From Lachnospira sp. UBA2821 (GTDB lineage: Bacteria; Bacillota; Clostridia; Lachnospirales; Lachnospiraceae): a stretch of DNA of 64,000 nucleotides. Below the pieces are notes generated by a model. The model saw only the letters and a program-made list of their open reading frames with translations, was not told the DNA's origin and ran no database searches. The position numbers were made by a program, and so were the translations under genes. Positions 25,423 to 34,803 of the stretch are shown here, piece after piece. Where the stretch lies: the NCBI GenBank assembly GCA_002351535.1, contig DEGR01000033.1, forward strand, positions 1,442 through 65,441, read 5' to 3'. Within the stretch, counting starts at the first letter, position 1, and each line of letters starts with the position of its first letter.

Positions 25423-25442
25423 AAGCCCCCTTAGGGGGGCTT
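25423..25442. other. GC-rich hairpin between dapL and the lipoprotein gene
   Basis: AAGCCCCC and GGGGGCTT form an 8-bp stem with a 4-base loop in the 96-bp gap between dapL and the lipoprotein gene. Neither strand has a T-run after it, so it could block or pause transcription weakly, or act on RNA stability. Confidence 0.5.
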
Positions 25443-25475
25443 GTCACCAGACTACATTTTGTACTCTCACATTTA

Positions 25476-26690
25476 TTATAAGCTCTTGATTCTGTCTATT
25501 GCTCTCTTTGTATTCTCATGTGTTCCGAATGCTGTGAGTCGGAAATATCCTTCTCCACTTGGTCCGAATCCTGAACCCGGTGTTCCTACTACATTTGCAG
25601 TATTAAGAAGGTGGTCAAAGAATTCCCATGAAGTCATGTTATCCGGTGTCTTTAACCAGATATAAGGTGCATTCACACCACCTGATACGGTATATCCTGC
25701 TGCAGCAAGTCCTTCACGGATTGTCTTTGCATTTTCCATATAATATGCAACCATTTCTTTAGTCTGCTTCTTACCTTCTTCTGTGTAGATTGCAGCTCCG
25801 GCTTTCTGAATAATATAAGGTGCTCCGTTGAACTTTGTTCCATGACGTCTTGCCCATAACTTGTTAAGTTCAACATCTCCACATTTAAGTTCTTTTGGAA
25901 CTACTGTGAAACCAAGACGTGTTCCCGTAAATCCTGCATTCTTAGAAAAGCTTCTTATCTCAATTGCACATGCTTTAGCTCCTTCACACTCATAGATTGT
26001 ATGTGGAACATCATCTTCTGATATATATGCTTCGTATGCCGCATCATATATGATAACCGCACCGACTTTTAATGCATAATCAACCCATTTCTGAAGTTCA
26101 TCTTTATTGATAGTAGAACCCGTAGGATTGTTAGGGAAACAAAGATATATAATGTCAGGTGTTTCCTGTGGAAGTTCAGGTGCAAAGTTTGTTGCTGCGG
26201 TACATGGCATGTATATTACATTACTCCATTTCTGCGAATCAACAAGATACTCACCTGTTCTTCCTGACATAGCATTCGTATCTACATATACGGGATATAC
26301 AGGGTCACATACAGCAATTTTATTATCCTGTGCAAATATATCTCCTATATTTCCCGAATCACTCTTTGCTCCGTCACTTATAAATATTTCGTCAATAGCT
26401 ATTTCTGCTCCTCTTGCTTTATAATCATTATCAGCAATTGCCTGTCTTAAGAATTCATAACCAAGGTCCGGTGCATATCCCTTAAATGTTGCTGCATCAG
26501 CCATTTCATCAACTGCCCCATGCAGAGCATCTATAACAACTGGTGCTAAAGGTAATGTAACATCTCCAATTCCTAATCTTATAATCTCTTTATCCGGATT
26601 ATTAGTAGTAAACTCTTTAACTTTCTTACCTATTGTTGAAAAAAGGTAGCTTCCCGGTAACTTTAAATAATTGTCATTAATTTTAAACAT
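25476..26690 (-). CDS. dapL: LL-diaminopimelate aminotransferase
   Basis: This 404-residue PLP enzyme turns tetrahydrodipicolinate directly into LL-diaminopimelate for peptidoglycan and lysine. The N terminus [16 protein letters not shown], then [21 protein letters not shown], and the Schiff-base Lys in [15 protein letters not shown] are hallmarks of DapL; the length matches the family. GGAGG lies eight bases before the ATG. It is 20 bases after the ANTAR gene, so it is probably transcribed with glnA and the regulator, linking nitrogen assimilation with lysine/diaminopimelate synthesis. Confidence 0.95.
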   Translation of the reverse strand: MFKINDNYLKLPGSYLFSTIGKKVKEFTTNNPDKEIIRLGIGDVTLPLAPVVIDALHGAVDEMADAATFKGYAPDLGYEFLRQAIADNDYKARGAEIAIDEIFISDGAKSDSGNIGDIFAQDNKIAVCDPVYPVYVDTNAMSGRTGEYLVDSQKWSNVIYMPCTAATNFAPELPQETPDIIYLCFPNNPTGSTINKDELQKWVDYALKVGAVIIYDAAYEAYISEDDVPHTIYECEGAKACAIEIRSFSKNAGFTGTRLGFTVVPKELKCGDVELNKLWARRHGTKFNGAPYIIQKAGAAIYTEEGKKQTKEMVAYYMENAKTIREGLAAAGYTVSGGVNAPYIWLKTPDNMTSWEFFDHLLNTANVVGTPGSGFGPSGEGYFRLTAFGTHENTKRAIDRIKSL

Positions 26691-26710
26691 TTTAAATCCT
26701 CCATATATTT

Positions 26711-27256
26711 TTAGTGCATTACCTCAAGTATCATCTGTGCAGTCTCCACAAGATTGGTTCCACTGTCCATGCTTGTTTTCTGTATGTACCTGTGTGCTTC
26801 TTCTTCTGAAATGTTATTTCGCTCCATTAACAGTTTCTTGGCACTTCCAAGAATAGCCTGTTCTTCAGGTGTACGCTTTTTAGGACTGTTACGTCGCTTA
26901 CGTTTCTTTCTTTCTAATGCCTGCACCATCATATCTATAGTGTTGATAAGGTCATTAACCTTAAGCGGCATTGCTACACTTAATATTTCCGGATATATAA
27001 CATCCTGAAGCTTAGCCCTGGATGCAACAAGAAGCATCTGACATGAAGCCGGTATACACTCATACAACTGAGAGTATAACATATCATTCAATTTATATCC
27101 ACAAATAACAACTGTATAATCAAAATTATCAACTACGTTCATGGTCTGTGCACCTGAAGTACATACAGCAGTAACATTCATTCCATTTCTTACAAGAAGA
27201 TTTTTAATAGACTTAGCATCCTCAATCTTCGGAAACACTACTACTATATTTATCAA
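26711..27256 (-). CDS. ANTAR-domain RNA-binding regulator with degenerate receiver
   Basis: This 181-residue protein has a receiver-like domain (1-115) and a C-terminal ANTAR domain (about 130-180: [19 protein letters not shown], then TAQMIL). ANTAR proteins bind paired RNA hairpins and prevent termination, often in nitrogen-use genes. The receiver lacks the usual phospho-acceptor: the beta-3 strand reads [11 protein letters not shown] where an Asp is expected, so control by phosphorylation is unlikely. A basic linker ([13 protein letters not shown]) separates the domains. The start is a TTG at 27256, eight bases after GGAGG. It follows glnA by 23 bp. Confidence 0.88.
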   Translation of the reverse strand: MINIVVVFPKIEDAKSIKNLLVRNGMNVTAVCTSGAQTMNVVDNFDYTVVICGYKLNDMLYSQLYECIPASCQMLLVASRAKLQDVIYPEILSVAMPLKVNDLINTIDMMVQALERKKRKRRNSPKKRTPEEQAILGSAKKLLMERNNISEEEAHRYIQKTSMDSGTNLVETAQMILEVMH

Positions 27257-27279
27257 TTGATTTTCCTCCAGTCACACTT

Positions 27280-28605
27280 CTAAAATTTATGCAGATACTC
27301 TTCTATCTCCCATTCTGTGACTCTCTCTCTGTATTCCTGCCATTCTCTTGTCTTTGCTTCCACAAGCTTATTTACTATATGTTCTCCCAACACGCTGTGT
27401 ACAAAATCGTCATTTTTAAATTCGTTCACAGCTTCATACAGATTCTCAGGAATTGCTTCAATTCCAAGCTCAGTTCTTTCTTCTGCCGTCATCTCGAATA
27501 TATTTCTGTCAACACTCTTCGGTGGTTCGAGCTTATTCTTTATACCGTCAAGTCCCGCTGCAAGACATAACGCCATCACGAGATACGGATTAGTTGCAGG
27601 GTCAGGACTTCTAAGCTCCACTCTTGTTCCTTCACCTCTTGAAGCCGGTATTCTTATAAGCGGACTTCTATTTTTAGCTGACCATGCAATATATACAGGT
27701 GCCTCGTATCCCGGAACAAGCCTCTTATACGAATTAACAAGGGGATTAAATACCATAGTCATCGCCTTCATGTGTTTCATTATTCCTGCTATAAAATGAT
27801 ATGCCACTTCACTGAGTCCGTTCTCATCTTCTGTGTCTTCGAATATATTTACACCATCATGGAAAAGTGACATATTGATATGCATTCCCGAACCACATAC
27901 GCCATGCTTTGGTTTTGGCATAAATGTTGCATATAATCCATGTCTCTTCGCAATAGACTTAACAGTAAGTTTGAATGTCATAATGTTGTCTGCAGTTGTC
28001 AGTGCATCATCATATTTAAAATCAATCTCATGCTGTGCAGGTGCCACCTCATGGTGCGAAGCTTCTATCTCGAATCCCATGTCCTCAAGATTGAGTATCA
28101 TATCTCTTCTGCAATTCTCACCGAGGTCTGTTGGTCCAAGGTCAAAATATCCTGCCCTCTCATGAGTTGTTGTCGTAGGATTGCCATCATCATCTGTGTG
28201 GAATAAGAAAAATTCACACTCAGGTCCGACTGCAAAATCATATCCCATCTCTTTTGCCTCTCCCACTACTTTCTTAAGTATATATCTTGAATCATTCTCG
28301 TATGGCTTGCCATCAGGTGTATACACATCACATATAAAACGTGCTACCTTTCCCTGCTGTGGTCTCCATGGAAATATCTCAAATGTATCAAGGTCCGGAT
28401 ACAGATACATATCTGACTCTTCTATTCTTACAAACCCCTCAATTGATGAGCCATCAAACATGCATTTATTATCCAATGCTTTCTTTATCTGGCTTGATGT
28501 AATTGCCAGATTCTTAAGTGTACCAAAAATGTCCGTAAACTGAAGACGTATAAATTCAACATCTTCTTCTTCAATCATGTCAATAATCTGCTGCTTAGTG
28601 TACAT
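27280..28605 (-). CDS. glnA: Glutamine synthetase, type I
   Basis: This 441-residue enzyme makes glutamine from glutamate, ammonia and ATP. GSI motifs are all visible: [17 protein letters not shown] (about 51-67), [10 protein letters not shown], the ATP-site [32 protein letters not shown] and the region [12 protein letters not shown]. The length fits the GSI-alpha form of Firmicutes. GGAGGAG precedes the ATG at 28605. A strong promoter and an unusual hairpin lie directly upstream. The next genes are an ANTAR regulator and dapL on the same strand. Confidence 0.97.
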   Translation of the reverse strand: MYTKQQIIDMIEEEDVEFIRLQFTDIFGTLKNLAITSSQIKKALDNKCMFDGSSIEGFVRIEESDMYLYPDLDTFEIFPWRPQQGKVARFICDVYTPDGKPYENDSRYILKKVVGEAKEMGYDFAVGPECEFFLFHTDDDGNPTTTTHERAGYFDLGPTDLGENCRRDMILNLEDMGFEIEASHHEVAPAQHEIDFKYDDALTTADNIMTFKLTVKSIAKRHGLYATFMPKPKHGVCGSGMHINMSLFHDGVNIFEDTEDENGLSEVAYHFIAGIMKHMKAMTMVFNPLVNSYKRLVPGYEAPVYIAWSAKNRSPLIRIPASRGEGTRVELRSPDPATNPYLVMALCLAAGLDGIKNKLEPPKSVDRNIFEMTAEERTELGIEAIPENLYEAVNEFKNDDFVHSVLGEHIVNKLVEAKTREWQEYRERVTEWEIEEYLHKF

Positions 28606-28665
28606 ACTTCTCCTCCTTCTGCACTTTCATTATAGTATGTCTGTCATATAATATTGTATACACAA

Positions 28666-28698
28666 AAAGGCGCACTCCACCCGGAGTTAAACGCCTTT
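28666..28698 (-). promoter_or_regulatory. Terminator-like hairpin at the 5' end of the glnA transcript
   Basis: On the minus strand AAAGGCG pairs with CGCCTTT, and an inner ACTCC pairs with GGAGT; five Ts follow. It lies only a few bases after the predicted transcription start and 61 bases before glnA. It could be an attenuator controlled by the neighbouring ANTAR protein or a 5' stabilising hairpin. The paired six-base loops typical of ANTAR targets are not evident. Confidence 0.6.
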
Positions 28699-28707
28699 GT
28701 TTCCATA

Positions 28708-28736
28708 AGAATAACAATAATAAAAATATTTGTCAA
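28708..28736 (-). promoter_or_regulatory. glnA promoter
   Basis: On the minus strand TTGACA (28731-28736) and TATTCT (28708-28713) are separated by 17 bases, a strong sigma-A pattern. Transcription should begin near 28701, about 95 bases before the glnA start codon. Confidence 0.75.
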
Positions 28737-28836
28737 CCACTGCATTTTTCACAAATTTACCTATTGTAATTATTGAGTTAACATTGTAGAATGAGAGTTG
28801 CGTCTTGATGACATATAATAGAAAGGAAAATTTAAA

Positions 28837-30222
28837 ATGAGAACTTCAAGAAAAAAACTTAACGTTAAAAGACTTATTATTCTTATTGTAATCATGTGTG
28901 TGTTTATAGCGGGTGTATGCTTTGCCATAATATCATTGGTTAAATCGAATAAAAAAGATAAATCAGCAAATAAAAACACATCACAGGAAAAAGAGACAAC
29001 TGTTAAAGCAATCAATGGTTCCGTAGGTGCACAGGATGCTACTGATGCATATGATGACTACGACCAGTCACTAAGCGACAGCAACTGTCCTTATCTTGTT
29101 AAAGTTAATAGAGCTGCCAACTGTGTAACAGTATACAGTAAGAACGAAAACGGAGACTACGTTACTCCTATTAAAGCTATGAGATGCTCTACAGGCAAAA
29201 ACATAGATGACACTCCTCTTGGAACCTTCCACACAACTGCAAAATATGAATGGTGTCTTATGGTCGATGGTACATATTCACAATATGCATATAGAATTCA
29301 TGGTGGAATAATGTTCCATTCTGTACCAAACTTCGAAGAAGACAACAGCACTCTTGAATATGAAGAATATAACAAACTTGGTTCTCCTGCATCTTTAGGT
29401 TGTGTAAGACTTACTGTTCAGGATTCAAAATGGTTATATGATAATTGTCCACAGGGTACAACTGTTGTCATCTACGATGATGCAGAGAATCCGGGACCAC
29501 TTGGTAAACCTGAGACTATCACTATTCCTGAAGACAGTGATTTAAACGGCTGGGACCCTACTGATCCTGACCCTGCCAACCCATGGGTTTTACGTTCACC
29601 TGTTATATATAACGCAACAGATGTGACATTAAAGGTTAATTCATCAACTAACCTTCTTAAATACATTAAAGCCGTAGATACATGTGGAAATGATATTTCT
29701 GATAAAATTGGCATGACAGGTAACTATGACTTTAGTAAACCTGGAATATACAACATTACATTTACTGTAACAGATATACTTGGCAAATCGACTTCTGCCA
29801 CAATTAACGTTACTATATCAGACCAGATTACCGAAGAAATTCTTCCTATAGAACAATATCCTGATACTAACAAATCAGAAAATGTAACAAAGGACAGTAA
29901 CGATGATGATGACAATAACAGCAGAAATCACCAGAACACTGATAATGATGATAACGACTACAATAATTATCAGAATAACGAACCTCAGACTGAACCTGTA
30001 ACACAGGCTCCTGAACCAACTACACAGTGGCAGGAACCCCAGACTGAACCTCAGACCGAGCCTCAGACCGAACCTCAGACCGAACCTCGTACCGAACCTC
30101 AGACTGAAAAACCGACTGAACCCCGTACGGAAAAACCGACCGAAAAACGTACCGAAAAACCGACTGAACCCCGTACCGAGAAACCAACTGAAAAACGTAC
30201 CGAAAAAACAACCGACAAATAA
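28837..30222 (+). CDS. L,D-transpeptidase (YkuD) with Ig-like domain and long TEP-rich tail
   Basis: This 461-residue membrane-anchored enzyme forms or modifies peptidoglycan cross-links. One membrane helix lies at about 12-33, then the YkuD domain at about 85-215 with YRIHGGIMFH (152-161) and the catalytic Cys189 in ASLGCVRL. An Ig-like domain (about 257-333) and an Asn/Asp-rich spacer follow. The last 75 residues are TEPQ-, TEKP- and TEKR-type repeats. The tail has no sortase signal; it may reach into the wall. GAAAGGA precedes the ATG. The repeat DNA creates long open frames on the other strand that are not genes. Confidence 0.9.
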   Translation: MRTSRKKLNVKRLIILIVIMCVFIAGVCFAIISLVKSNKKDKSANKNTSQEKETTVKAINGSVGAQDATDAYDDYDQSLSDSNCPYLVKVNRAANCVTVYSKNENGDYVTPIKAMRCSTGKNIDDTPLGTFHTTAKYEWCLMVDGTYSQYAYRIHGGIMFHSVPNFEEDNSTLEYEEYNKLGSPASLGCVRLTVQDSKWLYDNCPQGTTVVIYDDAENPGPLGKPETITIPEDSDLNGWDPTDPDPANPWVLRSPVIYNATDVTLKVNSSTNLLKYIKAVDTCGNDISDKIGMTGNYDFSKPGIYNITFTVTDILGKSTSATINVTISDQITEEILPIEQYPDTNKSENVTKDSNDDDDNNSRNHQNTDNDDNDYNNYQNNEPQTEPVTQAPEPTTQWQEPQTEPQTEPQTEPQTEPRTEPQTEKPTEPRTEKPTEKRTEKPTEPRTEKPTEKRTEKTTDK

Positions 30223-30228
30223 AACATC

Positions 30229-30771
30229 TTAAAATAAACTTCCCACCGGAATGCAAAATATCTATGAATGTATGGATGCATCGGTATTAATATCACAACA
30301 TTTTGCATAAATTGTGTGAATTTGTCAGATGCCGCTTTCAGCTTAAATTTTGTGTCCATTCGTTAAGTGAACAGTGACGCAAGAATGTCCGCCCGGTACA
30401 CACTCTCTCATGATTCCTTAGTCGGGTGGGAGTAAATGCCGTTCTACTGCAGAGCATATTAGGTGCGAAAAATACAAACGCGCAATTTAGTTTTATATAA
30501 GAATATAAATCATTTTGCTTGAACGAGTATTTTTCGCACCTGCTTTAGCAGTAGAACGGCATAACTCCCACACACGACACGTCATAAATCGAGTGTGTGT
30601 ACCGGGCGGACATTCTGCGGAGATGTTCAATATCGAATGAACGCAAATAATCATATAAGCTGAAAACGGCATCGACAAATTAGCAATTTATGGCAAGTTG
30701 CGATATTAATCTGATGCATTCCATACGATATATGATATCTACATGCACCACGGTGGGAAGTTTGTATTTTA
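30229..30771. other. Roughly 540-bp imperfect palindrome
   Basis: Nearly the whole gap between the L,D-transpeptidase and deacetylase genes is one long inverted repeat. The outer ends pair over AAACTTCCCACCG (30236-30248) and its complement at 30751-30763, extending to TTAAAAT outside. Strong inner pairs include GAATGTCCGCCCGG/CCGGGCGGACATTC, GCCGTTCTACTGC/GCAGTAGAACGGC and GGTGCGAAAAATAC/GTATTTTTCGCACC (30471-30484 with 30525-30538). The unpaired centre is about 40 bases. There is no coding frame with a ribosome binding site. It could be a MITE-like element or a large structured RNA; I do not recognise it. Confidence 0.8.
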
Positions 30772-30835
30772 ATAATGATGTTCTTATGCAGAGGTTTTAT
30801 ACATATATTATACAAAAGCTTTGTAGAGGATTTTA

Positions 30836-31618
30836 ATGTATAATAAATTCAATTTATGTAAACAAAGTTTCCTATGGCTTACAGCCATAGCTCTTTTATT
30901 CTGTATGAGTATGTACATCTCAGAATCAGATTCTATTGCCGTCGGTAATTACACTAATTCCCGCAGGCTCCCAATCTATTGCGTTGATACCGATGAAAAG
31001 ATTGTAGCATTAAGCTTTGATGCCGCCTGGGGTAATGAAGACACACAGACTATTCTGGATATATTAAAAAAAGAAAAAGTTAAAGTTACATTTTTTATGA
31101 CCGGTGGCTGGGTAGAATCATATCCTGATGATGTTAAAGCAATTGCAAAAGCCGGTCATGACCTTGGTAATCACAGTGAAAATCATAAGCATATGACTGA
31201 ACTTTCAGACGAACAATGTAAAGAAGAAATTATGAAAGTACATAATAAAGTCAAAGAATTGACCGGCAAAAATATGATTCTATTCAGACCACCTTATGGT
31301 GATTACGATAATAAAGTCATTGATGTTGCCAGAGAGATAGGTTACTATCCGATTCAATGGGACGTTGACAGTCTCGACTGGAAAGACTACGGTGTAGATT
31401 CGATTATAAATACAGTTGTAAATAACTCTCATCTAGGTAACGGCTCAATTATATTATGTCATAACGGTGCAAAATATACTGCACAGGCATTACCCAAAGT
31501 TATCTCCGGACTAAAACAAAAGGGATATAAGATTGTTCCTATATCCCGTATTATTTACAAAAACACATATAACATTAATCCTGAAGGCCGTCAGTTACGT
31601 CCTAAAGCAACTTCATAA
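30836..31618 (+). CDS. Polysaccharide deacetylase, PdaB-like
   Basis: This 260-residue exported protein has a signal anchor (about 10-28) and a NodB domain (about 53-250). Motifs: SFDAAWG (60-66, with the second metal Asp replaced, as in PdaB-type proteins), GNHSENH (111-117) with the two His ligands, RPPYG (151-155), and ILCHNG near the end. PdaB-group enzymes act in spore cortex formation; whether this one does is not shown. A GAGGA site lies six bases before the ATG. It follows the long palindrome and converges with the methyltransferase gene, overlapping its end by 17 bp. Confidence 0.85.
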   Translation: MYNKFNLCKQSFLWLTAIALLFCMSMYISESDSIAVGNYTNSRRLPIYCVDTDEKIVALSFDAAWGNEDTQTILDILKKEKVKVTFFMTGGWVESYPDDVKAIAKAGHDLGNHSENHKHMTELSDEQCKEEIMKVHNKVKELTGKNMILFRPPYGDYDNKVIDVAREIGYYPIQWDVDSLDWKDYGVDSIINTVVNNSHLGNGSIILCHNGAKYTAQALPKVISGLKQKGYKIVPISRIIYKNTYNINPEGRQLRPKATS

Positions 31619-32744
31619 GAGTTGTATTAATGTTAAGCTCTTCTGTACATTTATTTAATTTTTCACTTGAGATTTTTAAATCACCCGGTTTTCTGATATT
31701 CTTAACGGCTCTTATCAATATGTTTTTAGGAGTGTGCTCCATATCAATAAATTCAAGTATCTGGACTTCATAACCATTCTGTTCAAGAATTTCGGCTCTT
31801 ATTCCATCTGTAATAAGGGCTGAAATTCTCTCTTTGAGAAGACCGTATTTTAATATTGGTGATAACATGTCATTTTCTATCTGCCTGTTTACTTCGTGCT
31901 GGCAGCACGGAACTGATAATATAACCTTTGCTCCCCACTCAACAGCTTTAGCCAGTGCATAATCTGTAGCTGTATCACACGCATGAAGTGTCACAACCAT
32001 ATCAACTTTTTCAACATCATTATAATTAGCAATATCTCCTACATAAAACTTAAGATTCCCACTATAACCATATTTTTCACTGAGACGGTTGCAATGTTCT
32101 ATTACATCTTTTTTCAAATCAAGTCCTATAATATTAACATTATAACCATTAACTTCCTTTAAGAAATAATATAAAGCGAAAGTAAGATATGACTTTCCAC
32201 ACCCAAAATCCAGTATATTCACCGGCTTATCCTGCGGAAGTTTATCAAGTATATCATCAACAAATTCAAGATATCTGTTTATCTGCCTGAATTTATCGTA
32301 TTTGGATTTAACAATCTTTCCTTCAGTTGTCATTACTCCAAGGTCTACAAGAAATGGAACTGTTTTTCCCTCTTCAAGAATATATTTTTTCTTTCTATTA
32401 TGCTCAAGTACAATCTTTTTTCTGCCGGGAACAAGCTTTTTATTTATCGACATTTTTCCCTTCTTACTTACAAGTACTGTTGCCTGTGCCATTCCATATT
32501 CTGCCTGAAGCTGTTTATAATTATGCATCCACTCTTCTATATCAGCCTTTAAAGAATCACCCGTATAATTCTTGTGAATAACCTGCGTTCCTCGGTAAAA
32601 AGTTGCCTGAAACATAAGTGAATCCTTAATCATAACAGGTCTTATCTTTATCTTGTCTCCAAGTTCATTATTCCTTGGATTACTTATTATTATAGAATAC
32701 AATTCTTTATCTATCGCTTCCTGTAATAACTGTGTAAACTCCAT
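31602..32744 (-). CDS. Class I SAM-dependent methyltransferase (Methyltransf_32-like)
   Basis: This 380-residue protein has a C-terminal Rossmann methyltransferase domain (about 165-350). The SAM-binding motif is NILDFGCGKSYLTFALYYFL, followed by IIGLDLKKDVIEHC and VVTLHACDTATDYAL, the pattern of the Methyltransf_32 family. The N-terminal 160 residues are specific to the Clostridia versions and rich in basic residues, perhaps for nucleic acid binding. The substrate is unknown. It follows the CAP-protein gene by 14 bp and its 3' end overlaps the convergent deacetylase gene. Confidence 0.75.
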   Translation of the reverse strand: MEFTQLLQEAIDKELYSIIISNPRNNELGDKIKIRPVMIKDSLMFQATFYRGTQVIHKNYTGDSLKADIEEWMHNYKQLQAEYGMAQATVLVSKKGKMSINKKLVPGRKKIVLEHNRKKKYILEEGKTVPFLVDLGVMTTEGKIVKSKYDKFRQINRYLEFVDDILDKLPQDKPVNILDFGCGKSYLTFALYYFLKEVNGYNVNIIGLDLKKDVIEHCNRLSEKYGYSGNLKFYVGDIANYNDVEKVDMVVTLHACDTATDYALAKAVEWGAKVILSVPCCQHEVNRQIENDMLSPILKYGLLKERISALITDGIRAEILEQNGYEVQILEFIDMEHTPKNILIRAVKNIRKPGDLKISSEKLNKCTEELNINTTLMKLL

Positions 32745-32758
32745 ATTTATTCCGGCTC

Positions 32759-33721
32759 CTATCTGAATGAACAGAAATTCTGGGTAAGATATGTTCCATA
32801 TGTGCTTGATGCATTATACGCATAACCTACGCCAAGATATTTGAAGTAACTGTTAGTAATATTGTCTCTGTGCCCCTGTGATGATATCCACGCAAGAACA
32901 AAATTAACTCCACAGTTTTGTCCTGCTGCAATATTTTCACCTGCCCATGAGTAATTAATTCCTGCATTTAACATTCTGTCAAACGGACTTCTTCCGTCCA
33001 GACTATAATGGCTGAAATATCCATTTGTTGCCATGTCTTTGCTGTGTGCCCTGGCAACTTTTGCAACCTTGCCTGATGAAGCAAGTGATGATGTTCCAAT
33101 ATATTCTCTAAAGGCATTAGTTACATATAATGTTTCTTTCTCAATACCTTTTGAAATTGCACTGCTTGAATATTTTTTTACTCCATAATCACTAAAGTAA
33201 ATACTATATTTTGACAAATATACTTTTGCGGCAAACGTCTTTTTGTTTCCCCAGTAATCTAAATACTCTGTCTCCGATATCTTGCTTCCATTTTTCTCAA
33301 CAGCAAAATATCCATTGTTAATGTATCCACTCTCCGACTTAACATTATACCATGCATTATCAGTAAATTTTTTCTTCTTAAGCTGTTTATAAGAATATCC
33401 TGATTTTGCATTAGGTGTTCTGTACTCTTTTGAAAGCACAAAATATCCTATTACTTTATTTCCTTTTGTATACGCAATGATAAATCTTCCCTTTGTACTA
33501 TTATATACATAACCGCGTATTCCTGTAGGCTCGGTATAAGACGCCTTATACTTTCCCAGTTTCTTATTAAGTGTCTTGGTAGTGTCGTTAAATGTCACTG
33601 TCTTTTTCTTAACAGTAATTGATGTCGATGCTGCCTTTACTTCATTGACATTTGCTAATGAAAATATACCCATTATCATTACTGCAATAAAAGTCATCAA
33701 TAATGCTCTGCTCTTTTTCAT
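32759..33721 (-). CDS. Secreted CAP (SCP/PR1) domain protein
   Basis: This exported protein of about 320 residues has a signal peptide (MKKSRALLMTFIAVMIMGIF, cleavage near VKA-AST). A middle region of about 150 residues with repeated KYSIYF/GYFVLSKE-like elements follows, then a C-terminal CAP domain. The latter shows ARAHSKDMATNGYFSHYS, WAGENIAAG and GHRDNITNSYFKYLGVG, the four CAP signatures with both His ligands. Bacterial CAP proteins are extracellular and of uncertain function; several relate to spores or wall. The ATG at 33721 follows AGAAGGAG; upstream in-frame starts lie inside the YbjN-like gene. Confidence 0.88.
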   Translation of the reverse strand: MKKSRALLMTFIAVMIMGIFSLANVNEVKAASTSITVKKKTVTFNDTTKTLNKKLGKYKASYTEPTGIRGYVYNSTKGRFIIAYTKGNKVIGYFVLSKEYRTPNAKSGYSYKQLKKKKFTDNAWYNVKSESGYINNGYFAVEKNGSKISETEYLDYWGNKKTFAAKVYLSKYSIYFSDYGVKKYSSSAISKGIEKETLYVTNAFREYIGTSSLASSGKVAKVARAHSKDMATNGYFSHYSLDGRSPFDRMLNAGINYSWAGENIAAGQNCGVNFVLAWISSQGHRDNITNSYFKYLGVGYAYNASSTYGTYLTQNFCSFR

Positions 33722-33737
33722 GTAGTTCTGTCTCCTT

Positions 33738-34160
33738 CTAATCATTCTTTTTATTGTCATATAATTGCTCTAACTCTTCATATATAAGGTCGCCCATCTG
33801 TACGCCGATAAGTGCAAGCTGTATGCAGAGTCTTCCAACGTTAGTCTCATCTGCCATAGTATCCATACTCATAACAATGTCTTTATCCTCAATTGTCAGT
33901 TTAACCCATCTGAATTTCTTGTTCAGTTCATTCACTTTTAATATAAGTTTTTCTGCAACTCTGTCTACACTATATAATCCGTAGAATTTAATAGCTACTG
34001 AGCTATTATCTTCTGCAACAATAAATAATATCTTGAGTGTTACCGGAGCTTTTTTCATTTTCTGCATTAATATTAATGCCTCTTCATTGTCTCCTGCAAC
34101 TGCATAATTAAGTCCCTGCTGCTTAAATGTTAGTCCTAATGCGTTTAATAATGATTTCAT
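33738..34160 (-). CDS. YbjN-domain protein
   Basis: This 140-residue cytoplasmic protein has alternating strands and a C-terminal helix, resembling YbjN / type III chaperone-fold proteins (ILFIVAEDNSSVAIKFYGLY, then KKFRWVKLTIEDKDIVM). Such proteins may bind other proteins, but their role in Firmicutes is unknown. I chose the ATG at 34160, preceded by AAGGTG; a GTG four codons earlier is less likely. It lies 25 bp after the RNase H gene and 16 bp before the CAP gene, on one probable transcript. Confidence 0.65.
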   Translation of the reverse strand: MKSLLNALGLTFKQQGLNYAVAGDNEEALILMQKMKKAPVTLKILFIVAEDNSSVAIKFYGLYSVDRVAEKLILKVNELNKKFRWVKLTIEDKDIVMSMDTMADETNVGRLCIQLALIGVQMGDLIYEELEQLYDNKKND

Positions 34161-34185
34161 ACTTTTTCTCACCTTTCTATACTTG

Positions 34186-34803
34186 TTACATTATTGCCCT
34201 TTTGGCAAGTTCATCTGCCATCTCGTTATATTTATCGCCCGAATGCCCCTTAACTTTAACAAATTCAATTTTAAGGCTGTCCTTTATACTGTCATAATAC
34301 TCTTTGTAAGCCTTCGTCCCATCTTTGTTAGCCTTCCATGCACCTGTGCACCATTTTGCAATTCCTTCATAGTCATGATATATAACTATACTTTCGCATT
34401 TATTTTCCACTGCATACCGCATTGCACACTCTGCACCTTTTATTTCTCCGGCTACATTCCTCATCTGTGCAAGTTCCCTGTCATCTACTTTTTGTGAAAA
34501 ATGTTTTTCCATGCCATTATGAAACATGACAACACCATAAGAAAACTCCTCTGTAGCCTTATTATAGCTTCCATCAACATATGCCACTGCTTTTTTTTCA
34601 TCTGTCACCGGCACTCCACCATCAGTAGTTACTTTTATTGTATTATTAACAACACCTTCTATATATTGTGCCGCCTCTTCTATTGTAAGAAAACTCTTAT
34701 ACTCTGCCCCCGAATATCCATTTATCTGTTTCTTTGCATCATCCCAGTTCATATATATTCCGGGTATCTTTCCTTTACGGACAGCATAATACTTTTTTGC
34801 CAT
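34186..34803 (-). CDS. rnhA: Ribonuclease HI with N-terminal viroplasmin domain
   Basis: This 205-residue protein begins MAKKYYAVRKGKIPGIYMNW, the caulimovirus viroplasmin (RNase H1 N-terminal) domain that binds RNA-DNA hybrids, followed by the catalytic RNase H domain. Acidic residues appear in VAYVDGSYN, in GEIKGAECAMRYAV (Glu), in IYHDYEGIAKW and in the C-terminal KGHSGDKYNEMADELAK. GAGGAG lies five bases before the ATG at 34803. The frame stays open upstream into hydG, but that part has no family similarity. It degrades RNA in hybrids formed during replication or transcription. Confidence 0.93.
   Translation of the reverse strand: MAKKYYAVRKGKIPGIYMNWDDAKKQINGYSGAEYKSFLTIEEAAQYIEGVVNNTIKVTTDGGVPVTDEKKAVAYVDGSYNKATEEFSYGVVMFHNGMEKHFSQKVDDRELAQMRNVAGEIKGAECAMRYAVENKCESIVIYHDYEGIAKWCTGAWKANKDGTKAYKEYYDSIKDSLKIEFVKVKGHSGDKYNEMADELAKRAIM

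Noticed and set aside
25423..25442. GC-rich hairpin as a true terminator of dapL
   Set aside because: No T-run follows on either strand, so I list it as a hairpin only.
27317..27799. A 160-codon plus-strand open frame opposite glnA
   Set aside because: glnA is unambiguous in this stretch, and the antisense frame has no start signals.
28814..28819. TATAAT as the promoter of the L,D-transpeptidase gene
   Set aside because: It is only 17 bases before the start codon, so transcription would start at or after the ribosome binding site, and there is no -35 box at the right distance.
29986..30222. Short tandem repeats that could be mistaken for a CRISPR array
   Set aside because: The repeats are short, have no unique spacers and are in frame within a protein-coding gene. 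No CRISPR-like array or cas gene was seen in the window.
30020..30359. Two minus-strand open frames with RSEVRSE- or SVGFSV-like repeats
   Set aside because: They are reverse readings of the TEP repeat of the L,D-transpeptidase gene and the start of the palindrome, without ribosome binding sites.
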